The translations under genes and the position numbers were made by a program. Below the pieces are notes generated by a model. The model was not told the DNA's origin. It saw nothing but the letters and a program-made list of their open reading frames with translations, and searched no databases. From contig CAJOII010000004.1 of assembly GCA_905234535.1 (NCBI GenBank), positions 1-47,564 of the forward strand: DNA of 47,564 nt, read 5' to 3'. Below, piece after piece: positions 41,396 through 47,564 of the stretch. The first letter of the stretch is position 1; each line of letters starts with the position of its first letter. Source of the DNA: an uncultured Ruminococcus sp. Its GTDB lineage: Bacteria; Bacillota; Clostridia; Oscillospirales; Acutalibacteraceae.

Positions 41396-41415
41396 GTTTT
41401 CATAAGGATGAGAAA

Positions 41416-41889
41416 ATGGATATAAAAGTACGAAAAGCAGAACATGCGGACCTTGAGCGCGTCAATCTCCTGCGCCGTCAGGTCAACGATGTTCATGTCG
41501 CGGGCAGACCCGATATCTTTCGCGCGGGATTCTGTGACGAGATGAGGGATCGGCTGTATAAGGTCTTTGAAGACGACGGCTTCGATGTCATCGTCTCCGA
41601 GACGGACGGTATTATCTGCGGCTTCGCGGTCATTGAATACGCCGTAAAGCCCCTCTCACCCTATAATAACGAGCGAAAGATCTTTCGGATCGAGGAGTTC
41701 GGCGTCGATGAAGCCTGCCGCCGTCAGGGGGTCGCATCAGCGATGATCGATTATCTGAAGGGATACGCGAGAGAACAGGGCTACAACAAGATCGAGCTCG
41801 ATGTCTGGGAGTTCAACCGCCCCGCGGTGAGCTTCTATGAGAAGGTCGGCTTTGAGCCGTACAGAAGATATCTGGAGATGAATCTATAA
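41416..41889 (+). CDS. GNAT family N-acetyltransferase
   Basis: The 157-residue product starts at ATG 41416 (AAGGATGAG upstream). The acetyl-CoA loop is EEFGVDEACRRQGVASAMIDYL near residue 100, and the final helix is ELDVWEFNRPAVSFYEKVGFEPYRRY, both typical of GNAT enzymes that acetylate amines. The substrate is unknown. Its stop overlaps the start of the next gene by one base (TAATG). Confidence 0.88.
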   Translation: MDIKVRKAEHADLERVNLLRRQVNDVHVAGRPDIFRAGFCDEMRDRLYKVFEDDGFDVIVSETDGIICGFAVIEYAVKPLSPYNNERKIFRIEEFGVDEACRRQGVASAMIDYLKGYAREQGYNKIELDVWEFNRPAVSFYEKVGFEPYRRYLEMNL

Positions 41890-42197
41890 TGGCTTCAAGT
41901 AAAGAATTCTTGGATTTTGTGCTCGAGCAGCTCTCCCCTTTGGAGGGAATCAGCTATCGAGGGATGATGGGAGAATATGTGCTCTATATCGAAGGGAAGG
42001 TGTTCGGCGGGATCTATGACGACCGCCTGCTTCTAAAGCCCACCCCGACTGCCGTGAAGCTCTCGGGTGAGCCGTCCTTTGAGCTGCCTTATGAAGGCGC
42101 GAAGGAGATGCTCTCTATAGATGTCGACGACAGAGAGAAGCTCATACAGATTATCTCTTCGATGGCGGATGAGCTGCCTCAAAGAAAGAAAAAGTGA
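41889..42197 (+). CDS. TfoX N-terminal domain protein
   Basis: The 102-residue product matches the TfoX_N fold: FVLEQLSPLEGISYRGMMGEYVLYIEGKVFGGIYDDRLLLKPT. In gamma-proteobacteria, TfoX drives competence, but stand-alone N-terminal domain proteins in Firmicutes have no known role. It overlaps the GNAT gene, so the two are coupled. It is soluble with a Lys-rich tail. It is followed by a two-way terminator. Confidence 0.88.
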   Translation: MASSKEFLDFVLEQLSPLEGISYRGMMGEYVLYIEGKVFGGIYDDRLLLKPTPTAVKLSGEPSFELPYEGAKEMLSIDVDDREKLIQIISSMADELPQRKKK

Positions 42198-42261
42198 TGA
42201 ACCGTTGTAGGTGTTTCAAAGAACCTTGCCCCGCAACTGAGAACAAAAATGACAGCTGATA

Positions 42262-42298
42262 GAAAGCCGCCCGTATCGCGATGATACGGGCGGCTTTC
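42262..42298. terminator. Two-way terminator between TfoX-N gene and VWA gene
   Basis: GAAAGCCGCCCGTATC and GATACGGGCGGCTTTC form a perfect 16-bp stem, followed by GGTTATTTTC. Confidence 0.9.
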
Positions 42299-42300
42299 GG

Positions 42301-42951
42301 TTATTTTCTCGACTGATAGTCTTCGCTGATGCTCTCGCTCCATTTCGGGGAGAGGGGAGCGCGTTCTCTGACAGCGCTCACAGCGCCGCAGACCGCGTCA
42401 TAGAGCACCCTGGTGCCCTTTCTGTCGGCGTGGTAGTTGACGGCTCTGTCTTCATTGATGCCGAAGTGCCTTGCGGTTTCGACCGCGTCGATGTTCGCGC
42501 CGATGAAGAGAAACTCCCAGCCGTCTTTCTCCTTATGCTGTTCGATCAGGCGCTTGACCTTGTCGGACGAGAACTCACGGCTTGCGTTCTCAAGACCGTC
42601 GGTCGTGATGACGAACATGGTGTGCTCGGGGACATCCTCTTTGCGCTGATAGCGGTGGATGCTCTCGATATGGCGCACCGTGGTGCCGATCGCGTCGATC
42701 AGCGCGGTGCAGCCGCCGACCGTGTAGTCCTCCTCGGTCAGGGGAGAGATCTCGGAGAGCTTCTTTCTGTCGTGGAGCGTAGACATCTCGTGGTTGAACA
42801 GCACGGTGGTGACGAAGCACTCGCCGTCTTCCTTCTTCTGCTTATTAAGCAGCGCGTTGAAGCCGCCGATGGTGTCTGATTCGAGCCCCGCCATAGAGCC
42901 GGAACGGTCTAAGATGAATACGAGTTCGGTGATGTTGTTTTTGTTTTTCAT
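42301..42951 (-). CDS. von Willebrand factor A domain protein
   Basis: The 216-residue product is a soluble single VWA domain with an intact metal-ion adhesion site: DRSGSM at 15-20, a Thr/Gly loop near 78 (VGGCTALIDAIG), and TTDGLEN near 115. These proteins bind partner proteins through Mg2+. The C-terminus (RERAPLSPKWSESI) is conserved-looking. AAGGAGG precedes the ATG. An inverted repeat at 42953-43029 can pair with the ribosome site. A separate gene for a helical HTH-like protein lies upstream on the same strand, a pairing seen in Firmicutes; the role is unknown. Confidence 0.9.
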   Translation of the reverse strand: MKNKNNITELVFILDRSGSMAGLESDTIGGFNALLNKQKKEDGECFVTTVLFNHEMSTLHDRKKLSEISPLTEEDYTVGGCTALIDAIGTTVRHIESIHRYQRKEDVPEHTMFVITTDGLENASREFSSDKVKRLIEQHKEKDGWEFLFIGANIDAVETARHFGINEDRAVNYHADRKGTRVLYDAVCGAVSAVRERAPLSPKWSESISEDYQSRK

Positions 42952-42952
42952 G

Positions 42953-43029
42953 AGATGATCCTCCTTGATGATAATGTATTGTTCGGTTTCTTGACCTTAC
43001 AGCTACATTATAGTCGGGGAGGATCATCT
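42953..43029 (-). promoter_or_regulatory. Inverted repeat covering the VWA gene ribosome site
   Basis: AGATGATCCTCC (42953-42964) and GGAGGATCATCT (43018-43029) are exact reverse complements. The first carries the minus-strand ribosome site of the VWA gene, so pairing in the leader would hide it. A TATAAT at about 43008-43013 (minus) may place the start of transcription between the arms, in which case the pair exists only in longer transcripts. Confidence 0.5.
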
Positions 43030-43055
43030 TTTGGTCGCCTGTGAAGCGACATATT

Positions 43056-43175
43056 TTCAGTCGTCAGTTCGCAGTTTTCAGTTGTCAGTTATCAGTTGTC
43101 AGTTGTCAGTTCTCAGTTGTAGGGAGGCTGTACCCTCCCGCTATTTATCATTTATCATTTATCATTTGATGAATG
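43056..43175. repeat. Short tandem repeats and GC hairpin
   Basis: There are about eight loose copies of TCAGTTG/TCAGTTC from 43058 to 43120, then GGGAGG/CCTCCC (43122-43139), then three TTATCATTTATCATT units (43141-43166). This is not CRISPR: the unit is 7 bases and there are no spacers. Confidence 0.8.
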
Positions 43176-43715
43176 CTACGCATTCAGAAGCGGCTGGTCG
43201 AATTCGTACAGCGCCTCGTTGATCTGAATGATGTCGTAGATGCCCTTTAAGATAAAGTATTCGATGATGATATCTGTCTCGCTGCTGTGAGAGAGGGCGT
43301 AGCCCGCCTTGTTTAACAGATCCTTCGCGTCGTCGAGGCTCAGTTCCAGCGCCAGAGCAAAGGAGACCGCGGTCGCCTTGGAGGGCTTATAGAGGCGGTT
43401 TGAGCGGATCTTTGAGAACAGCTTGCGGTCGATGTGCGCCTTTTTGTAGCACTCTGCGTCCGTCATCCCCTTCTCGTCGATGAGCCTCAGTAACGCCTCA
43501 GAGAAGCTCTCGTCGAGGTCGATGAGCGCCTCTCTGAGAGAGCTCTCCTCCGACAGACAGACGGCTGTATCCCGCATAGCGCTCTTTCGCTTTCTGAGAG
43601 CGGGCGCTCCCATAGGCGTTGGCGCCGCCATGGGAGCTTTTGCGGCGGGATAGAATACGATCAGGTTCTTGTTTATATATGCCTGTATCTCGTTATGTAA
43701 ACTTTTGGGAAGCAT
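43176..43715 (-). CDS. Helical protein with HTH-like C-terminal domain
   Basis: The 179-residue product has a 45-residue N-terminus with an Ala/Pro/Met-rich stretch ([15 protein letters not shown]). The C-terminal 115 residues read [37 protein letters not shown]..., a helical domain with lambda-repressor-like spacing known from Firmicutes proteins of unknown function, some fused to macro domains. It ends with [26 protein letters not shown] precedes the ATG. It lies upstream of the VWA gene on the same strand, but the repeats and a possible promoter between them make cotranscription uncertain. Confidence 0.75.
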   Translation of the reverse strand: MLPKSLHNEIQAYINKNLIVFYPAAKAPMAAPTPMGAPALRKRKSAMRDTAVCLSEESSLREALIDLDESFSEALLRLIDEKGMTDAECYKKAHIDRKLFSKIRSNRLYKPSKATAVSFALALELSLDDAKDLLNKAGYALSHSSETDIIIEYFILKGIYDIIQINEALYEFDQPLLNA

Positions 43716-43766
43716 CGTATCACCTCTTGTTCAGCATAGCATACTCTAAGCGATCCGTAAAGGTTT

Positions 43767-44453
43767 TTATATTCCGTATTTGATCTTGACTCTGTTGAGC
43801 TTTCTGCCCATTGGTTCTGCGAGGAAGAAGAGGAACAAGAAGTTCGAGACCGCGTAGAGGATCGTATACGGCAGTGCGGACACACACGCCGCGAGATAAT
43901 ACGCGATATCGAAGTATCCCTGATACCACAGCACCGTCCAGATGTCCATCACCATTGAGTAGAGCACCCCCGACAGCACGCCGTATATAAGCAGGAGCGA
44001 TCGGTGTTTTAACAGAAGCTTTGAGAGATATCCCGCGAACAGTCCGATGAGTCCCCAGCTGAGCATCTGAAACGGCGTCCACGGTCCCTGACCGAACCAG
44101 ATGTTCGAGAGGATCGCCGAGAGCGAGCCGACCAAGAACCCCGACTCTGCGCCTAAGTACAAGGCGGCGATGACGGTGAGCGCGGTCACCGGCTTGAAGA
44201 ACGGGATAAACCTGCCGATCACCGAGAGCGCGGTCAGGATCGCCGTGAGCACCATCCTGCGCGAGCCGATGTGCTTCTCTTCAAAGGAGGTGTAGAACAG
44301 CAGGATCGACAGCACCGCCACCCCTAAGGAGACGAGTAGATAGCGATCCTTCCGGAACACGACCGCCCCGAGCGCGACCAGCGCGGGGATCAGTATCAGC
44401 GGCAGAGCGTATTTTAAGACCGTTCTCAGAGAGCGGTTTCTGATCACTGTCAT
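43767..44453 (-). CDS. ECF transporter S component, CbrT-like (probable cobalamin)
   Basis: The 228-residue product has about seven membrane segments. The segment KPVTALTVIAALYLGAESGFLVGSLSAILSNIWFGQGPWTPFQMLSWGLIGLFAG matches the QueT/CbrT-type substrate-binding subunits (ECF_trnsprt family), and the GQGPWTPFQ loop is typical of the cobalamin kind. It captures the vitamin outside and delivers it to the EcfT-EcfA module. Its ATG overlaps the EcfA stop in an ATGA, so the two are coupled. The ligand is inferred from similarity by eye and the DUF4430 gene nearby. Confidence 0.8.
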   Translation of the reverse strand: MTVIRNRSLRTVLKYALPLILIPALVALGAVVFRKDRYLLVSLGVAVLSILLFYTSFEEKHIGSRRMVLTAILTALSVIGRFIPFFKPVTALTVIAALYLGAESGFLVGSLSAILSNIWFGQGPWTPFQMLSWGLIGLFAGYLSKLLLKHRSLLLIYGVLSGVLYSMVMDIWTVLWYQGYFDIAYYLAACVSALPYTILYAVSNFLFLFFLAEPMGRKLNRVKIKYGI

Positions 44454-46084
44454 AGCTTTGCCCTTTCTGCTTTCTCAAAGGCTTTTACCGCGTCTTCTAC
44501 CGTGACGGCGCCCTCTATGATGCCTCTTGTCATCCTGGATATCGCGGTGGTGTAGAACTGTCCCTTTGAGAGCATCTCTTTGACAGAGCCCGAAGAGACA
44601 CATTCTCCTTTGAAGAACAAGGCGCAGCGGTCGGATACCTCAGATGCGAACTCCACATCGTGGGTAACCATGATCACGGTCATCCCCTGCTCTTTGAGCT
44701 GCCGCAGGACCGCTTTGAGGTTCTCTTTTGAGTTAGGGTCGATCCCCTTGGTGGGCTCGTCGAGGATCAAGAGACGCGGGTGACCTGCGAGCACCTTGCA
44801 CAGCGCCAACAGCTGCTGCTCTCCACCGGAGAGGTCGTAGGGGTGGATATCTCCCATGGCCTCGAGATCGATCAGCGAGCGAAGAGCAGCGGTGTCACAG
44901 TCTTTGAGCTCTTCTCTTACGCTGTCCTTTAAGAACAGCGCGGTGACATCCTGCGGAAGATAGCCGATACACTCGCGATAGAGCGAGTTGTCCTTGTAGT
45001 CCCTGATGGGTTTGCCGAAGATGCGGATCTTGCCCATATACGGTTTTTTGATACCGCACAGAAGCGAGAGCGCGGTGGTCTTGCCCGAGGCGTTCGGCCC
45101 GAAGACGCTGAAGATCTCGTTCTCATATACCGAGAGCGAGAGACCCTTTAAGATATCGGGAGATGAGCGCTCATAGCGGAAGAAGACATCCTTCATCTCG
45201 ACCGCGAGGGCTGCTTTGTTATCATTCTTTTTGACAGGAGCCTCTTTGAGCGTTTCGGCAGAAAACCGCTCAGAGAGGTAGTTTCTCCCTTCTCTGACAG
45301 AGAGCGGGAGCGTGCCGTCCTTGCCTGCTTTATGCCACAGCCTTGCTGGGGCGGGAAGATACGAGAAATAGACAGAGTCTTTGTCGATGGCGGAGAGCGC
45401 CTCTCTCGGGCTTGAGAGCAAATGGATCTTTCCTTTATCCATCACCATCAGCCGATCGCACAGCTCGATCACCTCTTCGAGCCTGTGCTCCGCGATGATG
45501 ACGCTGATGCCGAGCTCCGTATTGAGGCGTTTGAGCTGATAGAGGAAGTTTTTCGCCGAGATCGGATCTAAAGAGGAGGTCGGCTCGTCGAGCAGCAGGA
45601 CGTCGGGTTCTGCCGCCGAGACGGATGCGAGCGTCAGCAGCTGCCGCTCTCCGCCCGAGAGGGCAGAGATCTTCTCGTCAAAGATGTGATCGAGTGAGAA
45701 GAACGACGCGCTCTCACTGATGCGCCGCGCGGTCTCTCCCTGACTCATCCCCGCGTTCTCGAGCGCGAAGGCGAGCTCATGCCAGACCTTGTCGGTGACG
45801 ATCTGCATATCGGGATTCTGCGCGACATAGCCGATCGAAAGCGCCGTCTCTTTTGCGTCCGAGGAGCGTAGGTCTCTGCCGTTATAGAGGATCTCTCCAA
45901 AGCGTTCTCCCTTTGTCACAAGCTCGGGCTTTAAGAGCCTGAGCAGGGTGGACTTTCCCGAGCCGGTCGCGCCGCAGATACAGAGGAACTCTCCCTTCTT
46001 GACCGTAAAGGAGATGTTATCGATCGCTTTTCTCAGAGAGAGAGGATACGAAAAGCTCAGATTCCTGATGTCAAATATTTCCAT
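44450..46084 (-). CDS. ECF transporter fused ATPase (EcfA1A2)
   Basis: The 544-residue product has two ABC ATPase domains in one chain. The first has Walker A GATGSGKSTLL near residue 40, LSGGERQ near 143 and DEPTSSLDP. The second has GPNASGKTTAL near 335, LSGGEQQ and DEPTKGIDPN. Energy-coupling-factor transporters usually use two separate ATPases; fused forms (as in YkoD) also exist. It sits on the inner face of the membrane and powers uptake with EcfT. GGAGG precedes the ATG, and the gene overlaps ecfT by 28 bases. Confidence 0.93.
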   Translation of the reverse strand: MEIFDIRNLSFSYPLSLRKAIDNISFTVKKGEFLCICGATGSGKSTLLRLLKPELVTKGERFGEILYNGRDLRSSDAKETALSIGYVAQNPDMQIVTDKVWHELAFALENAGMSQGETARRISESASFFSLDHIFDEKISALSGGERQLLTLASVSAAEPDVLLLDEPTSSLDPISAKNFLYQLKRLNTELGISVIIAEHRLEEVIELCDRLMVMDKGKIHLLSSPREALSAIDKDSVYFSYLPAPARLWHKAGKDGTLPLSVREGRNYLSERFSAETLKEAPVKKNDNKAALAVEMKDVFFRYERSSPDILKGLSLSVYENEIFSVFGPNASGKTTALSLLCGIKKPYMGKIRIFGKPIRDYKDNSLYRECIGYLPQDVTALFLKDSVREELKDCDTAALRSLIDLEAMGDIHPYDLSGGEQQLLALCKVLAGHPRLLILDEPTKGIDPNSKENLKAVLRQLKEQGMTVIMVTHDVEFASEVSDRCALFFKGECVSSGSVKEMLSKGQFYTTAISRMTRGIIEGAVTVEDAVKAFEKAERAKL

Positions 46085-46926
46085 CTGAGGACCTCCTGGG
46101 TGTTGATGATGACGGGCAGCATCGAGAGGATGAAAAAGCCGATATATCCCAAAAGAATCGGGATATCAAAGCGGAGTGTGACCGCGGGGTAGAATACAAA
46201 GCTTGCCTTAACGAATGAATAGACCGCGCCCGCGGCAAGGATCAAAGAAAGGATCCATAATACGATGTCCGACGGGCGGAAGCGAAAGCGGGAGTAGACC
46301 CTTCTCCTGCCGATATAATAGCCTCTTGCCTCCATACTCTGCGCGGTGATGATGCCGCCCTCGATCGCCCAGGTGATCAGGGTGTCCGTGACCTTGATCT
46401 TCGCTTTGAAGAAGTCGACAATGTTGCCGTCCTGCTCAAGCCCTAAGGTCTTCTGTGCGTCGTCGATCCTGTGCCACTGATCCTTGAAGAGCGGCACAAA
46501 CCGCAGTGACATCGTCAGGATCAGCGCGAGCTTCTTCGAGATTTTTGAGAACACACAGAGAAGTCTGTCGGTGGTCATCACCTGTGAGAAGCAGCGAAAC
46601 CAGTACAGCGCCGCCACCAAGGATACAGCGGCGTTCATACCGTAGCAGAGCGCCTCCAGGGTGATAGGGCGGTTGTTTAAGAAGAAGAGTACCGTCTCGC
46701 CGCTTTTTGAGAAAATGGGATTGATGAGCGTGAGGATGAGAAAGAGCAAAAGGGAGAACAGATGCGCCTGTGCCGCGCGCGGGATCCTCAGCATCGAGAA
46801 GTAACAGACCGCGCCCGCGAGCGATATCAGAGAGAGGAAGGGATTTCTTGAGAACATCGTCACACAGATCACCGCGACGAAGTACAGAAACACCGTGATC
46901 GGATGGTAGTCTTCGATTTTTCGCAT
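46057..46926 (-). CDS. ecfT: ECF transporter T component (CbiQ/EcfT)
   Basis: The 289-residue product is a membrane protein with about six helices. The coupling motif MEARGYYIGRRRVYSRFRF near residue 200 (an ARG box contacting the ATPases) is clear, as is the preceding SLRFVPLFKDQWHRIDDAQKTLGLE. It links the S component to the ATPases. AAGGAGGTGAG precedes the ATG. It is the first gene of the EcfT-EcfA-S operon. Confidence 0.93.
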   Translation of the reverse strand: MRKIEDYHPITVFLYFVAVICVTMFSRNPFLSLISLAGAVCYFSMLRIPRAAQAHLFSLLLFLILTLINPIFSKSGETVLFFLNNRPITLEALCYGMNAAVSLVAALYWFRCFSQVMTTDRLLCVFSKISKKLALILTMSLRFVPLFKDQWHRIDDAQKTLGLEQDGNIVDFFKAKIKVTDTLITWAIEGGIITAQSMEARGYYIGRRRVYSRFRFRPSDIVLWILSLILAAGAVYSFVKASFVFYPAVTLRFDIPILLGYIGFFILSMLPVIINTQEVLRWKYLTSGI

Positions 46927-47121
46927 ATTCTCACCTCCTTATGAATGATAGATGATAAATGATAAATAGCGGGGGCTTCTTTAATGAGGAATCAGGAAAT
47001 AGGAATCAGGAATGTTTTTAACCGTAGGGCAAGGCGCCTCGACTTGCCGAAAAGCCTCTCCTGCCCTAAGGGGAGGCTTTGTCCTCCGACAATTCCTATC
47101 TTCTCATTCCTAATTTCTCAT
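46927..47121. repeat. Intergenic repeats and weak terminator hairpin
   Basis: There is no gene. The gap holds GATGATAAATGATAAAT, two GGAATCAGGAA units, AAAGCCTCTCC.../GGGGAGGCTTT (about 47051-47081), which can act as a terminator for the DUF4430 gene, and the AATTCCTATCTTCTCATTCC repeat (47090-47123). Confidence 0.65.
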
Positions 47122-47564
47122 TTACAAAAGGTCCTGCCCGATATCTTTCGTGTAGAGCCATTCGATCTCGTCGTGATCGGAGAGGGTATACTGCGCGCAG
47201 CCGAGAGAGGGAGTCTCGCCGTTGACGCGGTACATCCATCCGGAGAGCTCGCCGTAGTCGAACTCATAGAGATGGTTGATCCCTCTGACATACAGCGCGC
47301 CCGAGGCGTTCGCCGTATCCAGATGGATCGTGTATTCCTTTGTCGCTCTCAGAAGGATGTCATAGACAGTCTCGCCCTCTGAGAAGGTATATTCCGTTTC
47401 CTTCAGGATCTCGCCGTCTTGGGGAATATAGTCGCTCGTCTCGTCTGTGATCGTGTCGCAGCGGATCGAGATCGTGACCTGCCCCGCGATGTCATCTTTG
47501 CTGTCCTCCCGATAGTAGCTCTCCTTCGAAGAGAAGTCGGTCAAAAGGATCAAAAGGATCAGAA
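47122..47564 (-). CDS. DUF4430 (transcobalamin-like) exported protein, N-terminus cut by window edge
   Basis: At least 146 residues are seen. The frame is still open at the right edge and starts in a hydrophobic run (LILLILLTD), so the membrane or signal segment is only partly present. The DUF4430 pattern is clear: GETVYDILLRATKEY, then FDYGELSGWMYRVNGETPSLGCAQYTLSDHDEIEWLYT. This fold is shared with the C-terminal domain of transcobalamin and intrinsic factor. It lies directly upstream of an ECF transporter on the same strand, so it probably binds cobalamin at the cell surface and hands it to the S component. A repeat-filled gap of 195 bases separates it from ecfT. Confidence 0.85.
   Translation of the reverse strand, partial: LILLILLTDFSSKESYYREDSKDDIAGQVTISIRCDTITDETSDYIPQDGEILKETEYTFSEGETVYDILLRATKEYTIHLDTANASGALYVRGINHLYEFDYGELSGWMYRVNGETPSLGCAQYTLSDHDEIEWLYTKDIGQDLL

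Noticed and set aside
43056..43166. CRISPR-like array
   Set aside because: The repeated TCAGTTG unit is 7 bases with no unique spacers, and no cas genes are present. The PTQA repeat at 20838-20966 is coding.

Overview
The window looks like chromosome from an anaerobic, spore-forming-lineage Bacillota, most likely a gut Clostridium relative of the Oscillospiraceae/Ruminococcus type. The evidence is gene content only: secreted proteins with dockerin-like modules and Pro-Thr (PTQA) linkers, a starch-binding-like module, CpXC and DUF951 proteins, RicT (YaaT) beside HolB, PyrR control, an ECF-type vitamin transporter, formate-THF ligase and ATP-type PEP carboxykinase. Coding DNA is GC-rich and intergenic DNA AT-rich, with strong AGGAGG ribosome sites and many TTGACA-17-TATAAT promoters.

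Layout. 1-160 is the end of an insertion sequence. 196-9.7 kb holds a coiled-coil protein, a CpXC protein, glyS with a structured leader, pyrR with an attenuator, a uracil permease, a glycosyltransferase-acyltransferase pair and pckA. 9.8-17.6 kb holds an L,D-transpeptidase, xpt, fhs, an RluA-type pseudouridine synthase and the csoR-copA copper operon, whose promoter carries CsoR palindromes and whose copA reads in frame into a CopZ-like domain. 17.6-22.1 kb holds a YkuD-like protein lacking its catalytic Cys, a PP2C phosphatase, a membrane protein and a dockerin esterase. 22.3-26.5 kb holds pnp and rpsO with a palindromic GC-rich element between them, an XRE regulator, tRNA-Thr(CGT) followed by a partial duplicate of itself, and acylphosphatase.

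The most unusual part is 26.5-31.1 kb, a minus-strand run that looks like one operon: a secreted 542-aa protein, a 40-aa peptide gene, a Ser/Gly-rich lipoprotein, a small secreted dockerin protein, a PqqD-like protein, a soluble S26-type peptidase with a Ser-His signature, and an NTP_transf_5 nucleotidyltransferase. The 40-aa peptide, the lipoprotein and the dockerin protein are otherwise unrelated but all end in DELPFVPA plus one residue. PqqD domains bind peptides in RiPP pathways, so this is my candidate for an undescribed peptide/protein tail-processing or tail-modification system. No radical SAM enzyme, lasso cyclase or LanM-like enzyme is present.

31.7-47.6 kb is mainly housekeeping: ricT-holB, a YfcE phosphoesterase, a trio of small proteins, hflX, DUF951, prfA, a Sua5-CoaE fusion, a lytic transglycosylase, an M18 aminopeptidase, a GNAT, a TfoX-N protein, a VWA protein with a helical HTH-like partner, and a probable cobalamin uptake set (DUF4430 protein, EcfT, fused EcfA1A2, CbrT-like S component). 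Short AT-rich repeats joined to GC hairpins recur in the gaps between genes throughout.
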